Part shown: positions 33,680-43,564 of the stretch, piece by piece
Position numbering within the stretch: position 1 is the first letter of the stretch
Layout of the letters: each line of letters begins with the position of its first letter
Assembly: GCF_001005315.1 (NCBI RefSeq)
Contig: NZ_LBMG01000025.1
Span: 37,966 to 101,965, forward strand
Source: Kordia jejudonensis
GTDB lineage: Bacteria > Bacteroidota > Bacteroidia > Flavobacteriales > Flavobacteriaceae
Direction: 5' to 3'
Length of the DNA stretch: 64,000 bases
Program-made: the position numbers and the translations under genes
The notes under the pieces: generated by a model
Told to the model about the DNA's origin: nothing
The model's database searches: none
The model's input: the letters and a program-made list of their open reading frames with translations, nothing else

Positions 33680-35248
33680 TTATTTAGCTGCTGCTTTCTT
33701 TTTCTTTCTAAAGTGATTGAACACAAACCAACCAGCTAATAAGATTAAGAAATATTTAAAGTATGAAACGGGCGCGCCTTCTCCACTAACAGTTGTAAAT
33801 AGTCGATTCCAACGTATTTTGTTAAGTCCAGTAGCTTTTGTATCCCAACTAAACCAAACGAATACTGGCTTTCCTAAAACGTGATCAAACGGTACAAATC
33901 CCCAACTTCTAGAATCTTGCGAATTTCCTCTGTTGTCTCCCATCATCCAGTAATAATCTTGATTGAAGGTATATGAAGTTACCACTTTTCCGTCAATTAA
34001 AATTTGATCGCCTTCTACTTTCAGATTTTGTCCTTCGTATTCAGAAATCGCGCGTTTGTATAATGGTAAGTTTTCCTTTGTTAAGTTAACTGTAGTACCT
34101 TTTGCAGGAATGTTTAGTGGACCAAAGTTGTAATTATTCCACTCATAATTTTTAGCATGAGGAAATACAGATACATCTCTCAAATCTTTTGGTTCAAGAT
34201 ATTTTTCGACAGTCCTTACATTTGGATGATTTTTAAGTTCTTCCGCAGTGGTTTCCGTTAAACCAAAGAATATATATACATTTGGATTATCAGAAGACGG
34301 TCCAAATGCATCTGTAATATCATAACGATCGTGTAGATATTGCGCATTAAAACCTTGTCCCTTTGTACGTACAATATATTTAAACTGCAACTTGGCTCTA
34401 TCTGGCAAATCGTTTTGAATTCCGTTTGTATACACAAATCCATCACGCACTTCTAACTTATCGCCTGGTAAACCTACACAACGTTTTACATAGTTCGATC
34501 GTTTGTCTAACGGTTTGTATAATGTTGGACTATTTGCATCATCTATAACACTTAACGTATCCGCCGGCCAGTTGAATACCACGATATCATTTCGCTCAAT
34601 CGCTTCAAATCCTGGGAATCTAAAGTATGGCAATTGTGGTTTAGACATGTATGATTTTAATCCTATAAATGGAATGGCATCGTGTACCATTGGCGCGGCA
34701 ACAGCTGTCATTGGCGTTCTTGCTCCGTAATGTATTTTACTCACAAATAAGAAATCGCCCACTAATAAGGTTTTTTCTAAAGATGAAGATGGAATTACAA
34801 ATGGTTGCATCACATACGTATGTACTAATGTTGCTGCAACAACTGCAAAAAGTATAGAGGCAATCCACTCGCCTGCTGAAGTTCTTGGCTTTAAGCTTCT
34901 ATCTTCTACATATTCCACATCTAACATGTAGTTTACATAATAAATATAAAAACCTAAAGTGACGACAACTGCAATAGTTTCATAACGTTCTGTACGTCCG
35001 AAACTACGAATTGTTTCTACCCAAAGTACTGGAAATACAATCAAGTTAATGATCGGAATGAATAACAAAATTACCCAATACCATTCTTTTGGTCTGTTGA
35101 TAATTTGCATCAATACATACGCGTTGTATATTGGAACTGCTGCTTCCCAAGCTTTTCTTCCTGCTTTAATGTAGAGCTTCCACGTTCCTAAGAAATGAAC
35201 AACTTGAACGAATAAGAAAAATAGTAATAATGCTTGCGTAAAGGTCAT
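33680..35248 (-). CDS. lepB: Signal peptidase I
   Basis: 522 residues, the long Bacteroidota form with several N-terminal membrane helices. The protease starts near VMQPFVIPSSSLEKTLLVGD, where the nucleophile Ser lies in SSSLEKT (Leu replaces the usual Met). The general base Lys is in NYVKRCVGLPGDKLEV. The last box is GDNRGNSQDSRSWGFVP. A further membrane helix closes the protein. It removes signal peptides of exported proteins. A perfect promoter box lies upstream (35306-35313), so it can be made apart from dapB. Confidence 0.94.
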   Translation of the reverse strand: MTFTQALLLFFLFVQVVHFLGTWKLYIKAGRKAWEAAVPIYNAYVLMQIINRPKEWYWVILLFIPIINLIVFPVLWVETIRSFGRTERYETIAVVVTLGFYIYYVNYMLDVEYVEDRSLKPRTSAGEWIASILFAVVAATLVHTYVMQPFVIPSSSLEKTLLVGDFLFVSKIHYGARTPMTAVAAPMVHDAIPFIGLKSYMSKPQLPYFRFPGFEAIERNDIVVFNWPADTLSVIDDANSPTLYKPLDKRSNYVKRCVGLPGDKLEVRDGFVYTNGIQNDLPDRAKLQFKYIVRTKGQGFNAQYLHDRYDITDAFGPSSDNPNVYIFFGLTETTAEELKNHPNVRTVEKYLEPKDLRDVSVFPHAKNYEWNNYNFGPLNIPAKGTTVNLTKENLPLYKRAISEYEGQNLKVEGDQILIDGKVVTSYTFNQDYYWMMGDNRGNSQDSRSWGFVPFDHVLGKPVFVWFSWDTKATGLNKIRWNRLFTTVSGEGAPVSYFKYFLILLAGWFVFNHFRKKKKAAAK

Positions 35249-35305
35249 TTGTTGTATTTTTTGTAATTCAGTAGTGCATAAATACTGAATCTTGTTGGTT
35301 ATTCA

Positions 35306-35313
35306 CAAATATA
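35306..35313 (-). promoter_or_regulatory. -7 box of lepB
   Basis: Minus-strand TATATTTG, a perfect TAnnTTTG, 57 bases before the lepB start, in the 96-base gap after dapB. Confidence 0.5.
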
Positions 35314-35344
35314 TACTGTGAAAATTAATCTATTTTTATGTTTA

Positions 35345-36046
35345 TTAAATGTTTAACACGTCTTTCATTGTGTAAACACCTTCTTTATGTTGAATCCATT
35401 CTGCTGCTACAACTGCACCCAAAGCAAATCCTTGACGATTGTGCGCTTCGTGCTGAATAGCAATCGTATCAATGGAAGAACTATAGGTAATTTGATGTGT
35501 TCCAGGTACTTCAGGAATTCGTTTTGCTACGATTGGAATTTCAGTTTCCTTTGTCGTTTCTGCAAGTTTCCAATCGGTATAGTGTGTATTTTGAATGATT
35601 CCTTCTGCCAATGTAATTGCCGTACCACTTGGTGCATCAAGCTTTTTGGTATGATGAATTTCTTCAATATTCACCTTATAATCTTCCAATTGCGACATCA
35701 TTTTTGCCAAGTAGGCATTCATCTCAAAGAAAATATTGACACCTAAACTAAAATTTGATGCATATATGAATGCTCCTTTTTCAGTTTTACACAGCGAAAC
35801 AATTTCTTCATAACGATCTAACCAACCTGTCGTTCCTGAAATGACAGGAATTTGATGTAAAATACAATGTGATATATTTTGAAAAGCCGCAGATGGAATG
35901 CTAAAATCTATGGCAACATCTACCGTAGTGAAGTCATAGTTTTCAATGTCTTTCGCTATTTTATGAATGATTGTATGTCCACGCTGTAGTGCGATTTTTT
36001 CAATCTCCTTCCCCATTCTACCATAACCGAGCAATGCAATATTCAT
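35345..36046 (-). CDS. dapB: 4-hydroxy-tetrahydrodipicolinate reductase
   Basis: 233 residues. It reduces the dihydrodipicolinate precursor in lysine and meso-diaminopimelate synthesis. Motifs: the short Rossmann start LGYGRMGKEIEKIA, VDVAIDFSIPSA, SGTTGW, the catalytic IEEIHHTKKLDAPSGTA (His-His and Lys) and QGFALGAVVAAEWI. This is the shorter form found in Bacteroidota. It is part of parA-parB-DUF5683-dapB. The next lysine-pathway gene in the window, dapD, is at 60.2 kb. Confidence 0.94.
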   Translation of the reverse strand: MNIALLGYGRMGKEIEKIALQRGHTIIHKIAKDIENYDFTTVDVAIDFSIPSAAFQNISHCILHQIPVISGTTGWLDRYEEIVSLCKTEKGAFIYASNFSLGVNIFFEMNAYLAKMMSQLEDYKVNIEEIHHTKKLDAPSGTAITLAEGIIQNTHYTDWKLAETTKETEIPIVAKRIPEVPGTHQITYSSSIDTIAIQHEAHNRQGFALGAVVAAEWIQHKEGVYTMKDVLNI

Positions 36047-36078
36047 AAGTATACTTTTTTGAATCTACGTGAAGTGCG

Positions 36079-36693
36079 CTAAAATTTGAAATTTAATGTC
36101 AAACCTAAATTTCGATTGAAATCAATTTCATTTTGATCAATGTGTGGACGAAACGATAAATCGTCACTTACGTTAAATTGTAATAAATGCGCGTCAACAT
36201 TGGCATCTACAATATTTAACACATACGCAACAACCGTGAGTAATAGTGATAAATCTCTGTTTCGTTGGTAAAATTCTTGTGCGTCAATCAGCGCGTTTTC
36301 ATCTGGCACCAACAAGCTAAATTCATCTTTCACACCAGCCAAACGCTGTTTATACGCCGTTCGATAGCGATTGTATTGCTTGTTATTGCTGATGTAGAAA
36401 TAAATTCCTGTTCCCATCGCTGCATATACAATAGGAATTTTCCAATACTTTTTATTGTAAGCTTGTCCTAACCCTGGCAAAATTGCCGAATAGAATGCTG
36501 CTCTTGAAGGTGACAACGGATCGATGCCTTTTTTTTCCTCCACAACGGTTGCATTTTCAATTTTTAAAGGCGCTTCTTCTGCTGTATTTGTTTTTTCCTC
36601 TGTTTTTTCAGGTTTCTTCTCTTCTTCTGTTTGCGACCATGTATTGGTTACAAAACATAAGCAACAGAGTAATATGATGATTTTATTTCCCAC
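36079..36693 (-). CDS. DUF5683 exported/membrane protein
   Basis: 204 residues with a GTG start that overlaps parB by 11 bases. A signal peptide (IIILLCCLCFVTNTWSQ) is followed by an acidic Glu/Lys linker. The DUF5683 core follows: PSRAAFYSAILPGLGQAYNKKYWKIP, a hydrophobic segment YAAMGTGIYFYI and NKQYNRYRTAYKQR. Function is unknown. The gene sits between parB and dapB, an arrangement kept in flavobacteria. Confidence 0.82.
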   Translation of the reverse strand: MGNKIIILLCCLCFVTNTWSQTEEEKKPEKTEEKTNTAEEAPLKIENATVVEEKKGIDPLSPSRAAFYSAILPGLGQAYNKKYWKIPIVYAAMGTGIYFYISNNKQYNRYRTAYKQRLAGVKDEFSLLVPDENALIDAQEFYQRNRDLSLLLTVVAYVLNIVDANVDAHLLQFNVSDDLSFRPHIDQNEIDFNRNLGLTLNFKF

Positions 36694-37588
36694 TTTTCAG
36701 TAATTTTTTGATTCGTGCAAAATCTTGTTCGGAATGAAATGGAATGGTTATTTTTCCTTTTCCATTAGCGCTTAGTTTGACATCTACATTGTGTCCAAAA
36801 TATTCTGAGAAATCGCGAATTCCTTTTTTGATATATTTTGGAACATCCGAAGTTTCTTTTTTTGGCGCTTCAATGGTATGCTCTTTTTTATAATTTTTCA
36901 CCAATTCTTCTGTTTCACGAACAGATAATGATTTGGTCAAAATCATCTCATAGATTTCTAATTGATCGTTTGTATTTTCAACATTTACCAACGTACGTCC
37001 GTGTCCCATACTTAAAAAACCATCACGCATGCCTGTTTGTACAATAGGATCGAGTTTTAGTAAACGTAAATAGTTTGCAATGGTAGAACGTTTTTTTCCA
37101 ACACGCTGACTCATTTCTTCTTGTGTTAGGCTAATTTCGTCAATTAAACGTTGGTATGATAATGCAATTTCTATTGGATCTAGGTCAGAACGTTGAATGT
37201 TTTCTACCAATGCCATTTCCAACGATTCTTGATCGTTTGCAATTCGCACGTAGGCAGGAATTGTTTCTAAACCTATTAATTTGGAAGCTCTGTAACGGCG
37301 CTCTCCAGAAACCAATTGGTATTTTTCAAATCCTAGTTTACGAACCGTTATAGGCTGAATAACGCCTAATTCTTTGATAGAAGAAGCCAATTCGCGCAAT
37401 GTTTCTTCATTGAAATTGGTTCGTGGTTGAAACGGATTTACTTCAATCGTATCAATTACTAATTCTACTATATTTCCAACGACTTTGTCAGCATTTTTAT
37501 CCGAAACTGATGAAATATCATTTTCAGGATCTTTTAGTAATGCGGACAATCCTCTTCCTAGAGCTTGTTTTTTTGTTGCCTTCGCCAT
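36683..37588 (-). CDS. parB: Chromosome partitioning protein ParB
   Basis: 301 residues. It is a CTP-dependent clamp that loads at parS and organises the origin region. Motifs: IEVNPFQPRTNFNEETL, the CTP-binding LVSGERRYRASKLIG, VENIQRSDLDPIEIALSY, the helix-turn-helix LTQEEMSQRVGKKRSTIANYLRLL and a C-terminal dimerisation segment. It starts 5 bases after parA and overlaps DUF5683. I did not find a convincing parS site in the window. Confidence 0.95.
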   Translation of the reverse strand: MAKATKKQALGRGLSALLKDPENDISSVSDKNADKVVGNIVELVIDTIEVNPFQPRTNFNEETLRELASSIKELGVIQPITVRKLGFEKYQLVSGERRYRASKLIGLETIPAYVRIANDQESLEMALVENIQRSDLDPIEIALSYQRLIDEISLTQEEMSQRVGKKRSTIANYLRLLKLDPIVQTGMRDGFLSMGHGRTLVNVENTNDQLEIYEMILTKSLSVRETEELVKNYKKEHTIEAPKKETSDVPKYIKKGIRDFSEYFGHNVDVKLSANGKGKITIPFHSEQDFARIKKLLKSGK

Positions 37589-37593
37589 AAATC

Positions 37594-38364
37594 TTATTTC
37601 CCACTATTTTTTTTAATCACTTCGTGTGCTAAACTTAAATAATTGCTTGCACCTTTGCTTCCTGCGTCATAGTTAATGATACTTTCGCCATAACTTGGTG
37701 CTTCGCTCAATCGTACATTTCGTTGAATGATGGTTGAAAAAACCATATCATTGAAATGTTTTTGTACTTCTTCTACCACTTGATTTGATAAGCGTAAGCG
37801 CGAATCGTACATGGTCAGTAATAATCCTTCAATATCTAATGCAGGATTGTGTATTTTTTGAACACTTTTTATAGTGTTTAATAGTTTTCCTAAACCTTCT
37901 AACGCGAAATATTCACATTGTATCGGAATCATCACTGCATCAGCGGCTGTCAATGCGTTTAATGTTAGCAATCCTAACGACGGCGCACAATCTATCAAAA
38001 TATAATCGTATTGATCTTTGATGGGTTTGAGTGCTTTTCGCAACATATATTCACGTTGATCTTTGTCGACCAATTCTATTTCAATGGCTACCAAATCGAT
38101 ATGTGCTGGAATGATGCTCAAATTTGGTGAACTTGTTTCTACAACTACATCGGCTGCGTTTGCGGTATGCTCTAATACTTGGTAGGTTCCTTTTTCTACA
38201 GCTTCCACGTCAATTCCTAAACCAGAAGTTGCGTTTGCCTGCGGATCAGCATCAATCAATAAAACTTTCTTTTCCAGAACGCCTAAAGATGCTGCTAAAT
38301 TTACAGATGTTGTAGTTTTTCCTACGCCACCTTTTTGATTTGCTATAGCAATTATTTTGCCCAT
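37594..38364 (-). CDS. parA: ParA-family chromosome partitioning ATPase
   Basis: 256 residues from the ATG at 38364. A longer in-frame start would add 25 hydrophobic residues before the strand that leads into the P-loop, which is not normal for ParA. Walker A deviant motif KGGVGKTTTSVNLAA, VLLIDADPQANATSGLG (Walker A') and LIDCAPSLGLLTLNAL (Walker B) are clear. Works with ParB in segregation. First gene of the minus-strand cluster. Confidence 0.95.
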   Translation of the reverse strand: MGKIIAIANQKGGVGKTTTSVNLAASLGVLEKKVLLIDADPQANATSGLGIDVEAVEKGTYQVLEHTANAADVVVETSSPNLSIIPAHIDLVAIEIELVDKDQREYMLRKALKPIKDQYDYILIDCAPSLGLLTLNALTAADAVMIPIQCEYFALEGLGKLLNTIKSVQKIHNPALDIEGLLLTMYDSRLRLSNQVVEEVQKHFNDMVFSTIIQRNVRLSEAPSYGESIINYDAGSKGASNYLSLAHEVIKKNSGK

Positions 38365-38468
38365 GTTTTGTTTGAGGATTTTAAGCGATAAAAATACAAT
38401 TATTATTGAGTTAATGAAATGAAAATTATTAACAAACATGATAATGTTTCGTTAAAACGAAGCATAAA

Positions 38469-38500
38469 AAAACCGCTTAGAAATTTCCAAGCGGTTTTCA
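38469..38500. terminator. Terminator after the M16 peptidase gene
   Basis: Arms AAAACCGCTT (38469-38478) and AAGCGGTTTT (38489-38498), perfect, with A-runs on the left that give a T-run on the minus strand. Confidence 0.85.
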
Positions 38501-38514
38501 TGGTTTATAGACTT

Positions 38515-41367
38515 CTATTTCTCAGGATTATGAATTCCTAAAATATAATCGCCATTTGCGTATTTTTTAGCTACTTTTTGAATGTCAGCTGCCGTAATTT
38601 CATTGACAGATGCTTCAAATTTTAAAATTCTGTTTACATCTCTGTTCATGTAATCGGAGTTGGATAAGTAACGTAACCAAAAGTTGTTCTTTTTTATATC
38701 TTCTTTGTTTTCCAACAAGTTCGATTCTTTTACTTTGTTTACATCTTTTTCGGTAGGTCCATTGTCAATAATCGCTTGCAATTCTGCCAATGCCGCAGTT
38801 GTTAATTTGTCAACATTTTCAGGTCCACATGGAAACGAAATTCGCAAACTGTACCAACCATACGGATACGAACGCATGCTTCCATTAGCGCCTGCACCAT
38901 AAACGCCACCTTCTTGTTCGCGTAATTTTTCAATGAGTTTAATGCTTAGAATTTCTCCTAAAAATTGCATGGCTCTTGCTTCTTTCCCATCATAGGTAGT
39001 TTCTCCATTGAATACAATTTGCACCGAACTTTTTGGATCTTCTCCTTTTTCGATTACTTTTTTATGTTTTCCAGTTAATGGTCGGAATGAAGATAGTTTT
39101 GGTTGCTCGTTTGAGTTTTTCCCTGGTAAACTTGCCAAATATTTAGTTGCAAATGCTTCTAATTTTTCCTCGTCAACATTCCCCACAAAGTAAAAATTGA
39201 AATCGCCCGCATCAGCAAAACGTTCTTGGTATTTTTCATATGCTAAATCGTAATCGCTTGCATCCATCATTTCAGGTGTTGGAAAACCTTGATATCTTGG
39301 ATTTTTGCCATTCATAAATTCTCCCATTTTAAACTGAAAGTAAAATTGTGGACTTTTCATGATGTTGGTTAAGAATCCTTTTTGTTTTGAAACATACGAA
39401 TTGTACGCCTTTTCGTCTTTGTTCAATTTTGTAAAGTATAAATGTGTCATTTGAAATAGTTCTTCCAAATCTTTTGGAGTAGCACTTCCGTTAAATCCTT
39501 CTCGATACGAACCAATATAAGGAGTTACACGTGCAATTTTTCCTGACATCATTTTTTGAATGTCTACTTTTGAAAATCCATTGACACCAGCTTGCGCTAA
39601 TCCTTGATTTGCAAAACCAATGGCTTTAAATTCTTCATCAGAATATAATGACGAACCGCCAAAACTGAAAGCTGAAAATAATACTTCATCATTTTTGAAG
39701 TCTGTTTTCTTGTACGTGATTTTTGCGCCGTTACTTAGCGTTAAAGTCGTTACACCAATTTCATCATTCGTTGTTCTGCTTACAATTGTTCCTGCTGGCG
39801 GAAGATTTGAGATTAAAGAACTTGCAACTTCAGTGTCTTCATAAGGCTTTATTTCTTTAGATTTTACGTTGTTCACTACAGCTAAAACTTCCGCTTCTGT
39901 GATTTTTGGCGTGTCTTCTTTTTCAGGACCTGTCAACACGATTACTCTATTGGTATCGCGTAAATATTCGTTGATGAGTGTATTGACTTCTTCCAATTGT
40001 ATTTTTGGCAATTCTTCTTTATAGAAATTATACGACCATTCTACACCTGGAATTGGACTTCCTGACAAGAAGTTTCGTATGTATTGTCCAGCATATCTGC
40101 TTGATTCTACCTTTGTTCTATCTTTATATGCTTTTTCAAGTCGTGCAATGACACTTTTTTTAGCACGTTCAAATTCTCCTTTTCCAAAACCATATTTACG
40201 AACACGTTCATTTTCTTCTAATAAGGTAGATAAAGCTGTCAATTGTCCATCTGCCGCAGACATTGCCATCGATTGATATGCTTCTTTGGTACGCGCCCAT
40301 GTTCCGCCATGAAAGCTTGAACCAAATACAAATGGTGGATTTTCGGCTTCTGCCAATTCGCCCAAACGATTGTTGATCATTTGAGAAAATAATCCTTTGA
40401 TTACTTGATTTCTGTAATCATCTGTAGTTTTCATTTTTTTTGAAGTTCCCAAATCTTTAAACATCACTTGTACTTGCGTAAATGACGCTTCTTTGTCGGT
40501 TTCAATGGCAACAAACGTTTCATCATGGTTTTTTACATCATGTGTCACTCTTTCTCTTGGATTTTCAGCTGCTGGAATCTTGCCAAAGTGCGATTTTATT
40601 TTTTCTTCTAACACAGCAACATCAACATCACCAATAGCAATAACTGCCATTAAATCTGGACGATACCAATCGTTGTAAAATCTGCGTAAGCTTTCGTATG
40701 TAAAGTTTTCTAAGTTTTCTTTTGTTCCAATTGGCAAGCGTTCAGCATATTTAGAACCGTACATTATTTTAGGCAAGTATTTTTGAAGCATGCGTTCGTT
40801 AGCTCCTTTTCCTAAACGATATTCTTCTAAAACGACACCTCTTTCATTGTCAATTTCTTCTTCGGTTAGTAAAGCATTGTGCGCCCAATCTTCAATAATT
40901 TGAAATCCTTTTTCAAGTTTTTCTGGATCATCACTTGGAATTGGTAAAATGTACACCGTTTCATCAAAACTGGTATACGCGTTTAAATGTGCGCCAAATT
41001 TTACTCCAATACTTTGTAGGTAATCTACAAGTTCGTTCTTTTTAAAATTTTTCGTTCCGTTGAAGTTCATATGCTCCATAAAATGCGCCAATCCTAGTTG
41101 ATCGTTATCTTCTAAAATAGAACCTGCATTGACTACCAAACGTAATTCAACTTTGTTTTCAGGTTTTCCGTTATTTCGGATGTAATACGTTAATCCATTT
41201 GAAAGTTTTCCAATTTTCACATTAGGATCGGTTGGAATCTCATTTCCATCTACCGTAGTGATTTTACTATCGTTCTGAATACTTTGTTTTGATTGCGCAG
41301 TTGCTTGATACGAACTGCCTAGACTCACGATAAAAGCGAGTCCAAAGAGAAGAATGTATTTTTTCAT
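38515..41367 (-). CDS. Exported M16-family zinc peptidase
   Basis: 950 residues with a signal peptide (to ATAQ). Two tandem M16 halves. The first has the inverted zinc motif HFMEH (95-99) in LAHFMEHMNFNGTKNF and the downstream Glu in NERGVVLEEYR. The second half (about 500-950) has no HxxEH and is the usual non-catalytic partner. It has the form of a periplasmic pitrilysin/insulinase-like peptidase that degrades peptides inside a closed chamber. Single gene with its own terminator. Confidence 0.92.
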   Translation of the reverse strand: MKKYILLFGLAFIVSLGSSYQATAQSKQSIQNDSKITTVDGNEIPTDPNVKIGKLSNGLTYYIRNNGKPENKVELRLVVNAGSILEDNDQLGLAHFMEHMNFNGTKNFKKNELVDYLQSIGVKFGAHLNAYTSFDETVYILPIPSDDPEKLEKGFQIIEDWAHNALLTEEEIDNERGVVLEEYRLGKGANERMLQKYLPKIMYGSKYAERLPIGTKENLENFTYESLRRFYNDWYRPDLMAVIAIGDVDVAVLEEKIKSHFGKIPAAENPRERVTHDVKNHDETFVAIETDKEASFTQVQVMFKDLGTSKKMKTTDDYRNQVIKGLFSQMINNRLGELAEAENPPFVFGSSFHGGTWARTKEAYQSMAMSAADGQLTALSTLLEENERVRKYGFGKGEFERAKKSVIARLEKAYKDRTKVESSRYAGQYIRNFLSGSPIPGVEWSYNFYKEELPKIQLEEVNTLINEYLRDTNRVIVLTGPEKEDTPKITEAEVLAVVNNVKSKEIKPYEDTEVASSLISNLPPAGTIVSRTTNDEIGVTTLTLSNGAKITYKKTDFKNDEVLFSAFSFGGSSLYSDEEFKAIGFANQGLAQAGVNGFSKVDIQKMMSGKIARVTPYIGSYREGFNGSATPKDLEELFQMTHLYFTKLNKDEKAYNSYVSKQKGFLTNIMKSPQFYFQFKMGEFMNGKNPRYQGFPTPEMMDASDYDLAYEKYQERFADAGDFNFYFVGNVDEEKLEAFATKYLASLPGKNSNEQPKLSSFRPLTGKHKKVIEKGEDPKSSVQIVFNGETTYDGKEARAMQFLGEILSIKLIEKLREQEGGVYGAGANGSMRSYPYGWYSLRISFPCGPENVDKLTTAALAELQAIIDNGPTEKDVNKVKESNLLENKEDIKKNNFWLRYLSNSDYMNRDVNRILKFEASVNEITAADIQKVAKKYANGDYILGIHNPEK

Positions 41368-41753
41368 AATTTTGGTTTTGATTACTTCATATGTTTGAAA
41401 ACAACCTATAATGTTACATACATAATTTTACAATTTTAAAGGTTTTAACATTAAATTGTGAGTGAAGAATTACAAAACAACATGATTTTCAGTGATTTGC
41501 TATTCGATTTTCAAGTTAACACAACAACTAATTACCAGTTAAAAAATAGAAATATTTTGAAGTTTCCTCATAAAAATATATTCACACAATCTTTATGCAA
41601 TTTCGTTGTCAACTATAACTCATGCAACGTCTACGAAGTTAAAAAATCACAAATTTCAAACATTACTAGCAAAAAAGTTTATTTTTGAGCGAATTTTTAA
41701 TCATAGTATATTTAAAAAATAATTATGATTACAGATACTAGCGTAACATTTAT
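41368..41753. other. 386-base divergent intergenic region
   Basis: Lies between the M16 peptidase (minus) and the OstA-like gene (plus) and must hold both promoters. I found no perfect TAnnTTTG box, RNA structure or repeat. A 76-codon GTG frame here has no recognisable features and is not called. Confidence 0.4.
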
Positions 41754-43481
41754 ATGAAAAAAATATTCATCTTATTTTTCTTAGTACAGATCGCATTTGG
41801 GCAAAATCCGACTTCCAAAAATGGAGAAACTGTCATCAAAATTATTTATGGTGGCGATTTGAAAGTGGATGAAAATAAATTTCCTGGTGCTAAGATATTT
41901 TCTAAAACCAAAACAGGTCAAGTTCGTTTTGAACACGAAGGAATGGACATGTGGTGTGATAGAGCTGTGCTTTTTCAAGATAGAAACTGGGTAAAAGCTT
42001 ATGGAAATGTGTTTATTCAACAGGGCGATTCAGTGGAAATGACAAGCGAATATATTGAATACGATGGCGATACAAAATTAGCTGTTTCCAAACGGAATGT
42101 ACGATTGCAAAATACAGATATGACGCTTACTACAGATACGTTGTATTTTGATAGAAATCTGCAAGAAGCCTATTTTACCACCAAAGGAGTTGTAAAAGAT
42201 AGTGCTACAACGCTAACAAGTATTGAAGGTCGCTATTTTATGCCAAAAAATAAATATCAGTTTCTAAAAGATGTAGAAATTGTGAATCCTGAATACACGG
42301 TCAATTCGGCACAATTAGATTATTACACAGATTCAAAACATGCCTATATGTACGGACCTTCTACCATAAAAGGGGAAGAATATACTATATTTTGCAAACG
42401 TGGATTTTACAATACGATTACTGAAAAAGGCTATTTTGTAAAAGAATCACGGATTGATTATGACAACCGAATTATCAATGGAGATAGTTTATACTTTGAA
42501 AAAAGTACCGAATTTGCTTCCGCCACCAACAATATAAAAATTACGGACACCATTAATAATATGATCTTAAAAGGTCATTATGGCGAAGTGTACAAAGCAA
42601 AAGATTCCGCATATATTACCAAACGAGCCGTCGCGATTAGTTTGGTAGAAACAGACTCCATGTACATTCACGGAGATCGTTTGTTGGTTACTGGACCACC
42701 AGAAAGCAGAGTAATTCGTGCGTATAATAATGTAAAGTTTTTTAAAACAGATATGAGCGGAAAGTGCGATTCACTTTTTGCAGATAACAAATCTGGAATT
42801 ACCAAAATGTTGCGTAAACCTATTCTATGGAATGGCGACAGTCAAATGACGGGCGATACTATTTTCTTAATTTCCAATGTGAAAACTGAAAAATTAGACT
42901 CGTTAAAGGTGATCAATAATTCTTTTATTGTACAAAAAGATACGCTTGGCGAAGGATACAATCAAGTGAAAGGAAAAAACTTGTATGGAAAGTTTGAAGA
43001 CAACAAATTGTATGAAGTCGATGTTGTCAAAAACACCGAAGTTGTCTACTTTATGTACAATGATGCAAATGAATTTATTGGAATTGACAAAACCATTTGT
43101 AGTGCCATTAACTTGAAACTCAATAACAATCAAATAGAAGATATTACCTTTTTTACACGACCTGATGGCGTTATTTATCCAGACAAAGATTTACCAAAAA
43201 ACGCTCGTAAACTGCGCGGTTTTATTTGGCGTGGCGATGAACGTATGTATACTAAGGATGACATTTTTGATGAAGATGATAACAATATTGTGTTGCCTGT
43301 AATTCGCGGTGTCAATAATGCAATGGATCCGTTGGAAGAAGAAAACGATTCTGACGAAGAAAAAGACAAAACTGTCTCAAAAGCAAAAGCAATTCCTCCA
43401 AAAAAAGAAAAAGTATCTCAAAAGAAAAAGTTGGTTGCACAGCCTGTTGTGAATGAAAAAAAGAAGTTAGAAAAACAATAG
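41754..43481 (+). CDS. OstA-like protein (LPS transport family)
   Basis: 575 residues with a signal peptide (LVQIAFGQ). The body is a long run of beta-jellyroll repeats of the LptA/OstA type: RAVLFQDRNWVKAYGNVFI, SEYIEYDGDTKLAVSKRNV, DTLYFDRNLQEAYFTTKGVV and similar. These proteins form a periplasmic slide for lipopolysaccharide. The C-terminus is a charged Lys/Glu tail (about 520-575), low complexity. A broken STM3941-like gene follows. Confidence 0.88.
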   Translation: MKKIFILFFLVQIAFGQNPTSKNGETVIKIIYGGDLKVDENKFPGAKIFSKTKTGQVRFEHEGMDMWCDRAVLFQDRNWVKAYGNVFIQQGDSVEMTSEYIEYDGDTKLAVSKRNVRLQNTDMTLTTDTLYFDRNLQEAYFTTKGVVKDSATTLTSIEGRYFMPKNKYQFLKDVEIVNPEYTVNSAQLDYYTDSKHAYMYGPSTIKGEEYTIFCKRGFYNTITEKGYFVKESRIDYDNRIINGDSLYFEKSTEFASATNNIKITDTINNMILKGHYGEVYKAKDSAYITKRAVAISLVETDSMYIHGDRLLVTGPPESRVIRAYNNVKFFKTDMSGKCDSLFADNKSGITKMLRKPILWNGDSQMTGDTIFLISNVKTEKLDSLKVINNSFIVQKDTLGEGYNQVKGKNLYGKFEDNKLYEVDVVKNTEVVYFMYNDANEFIGIDKTICSAINLKLNNNQIEDITFFTRPDGVIYPDKDLPKNARKLRGFIWRGDERMYTKDDIFDEDDNNIVLPVIRGVNNAMDPLEEENDSDEEKDKTVSKAKAIPPKKEKVSQKKKLVAQPVVNEKKKLEKQ

Positions 43482-43564
43482 TTTGATGGTTTAGATGGAT
43501 AGATTCTTAGAAGTTGGCATCACTAAAATCTTCGTTTCAATATTTTAATTCCTGATGTCTAAAT

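Noticed and set aside
37594..38439. Longer ParA with 25 extra N-terminal residues
   Set aside because: The extension is hydrophobic and not found in ParA; the ATG at 38364 starts right before the P-loop strand.
41458..41688. 76-codon frame with GTG start between the M16 and OstA-like genes
   Set aside because: No recognisable domain, AT-rich composition and no promoter or start context; likely chance.
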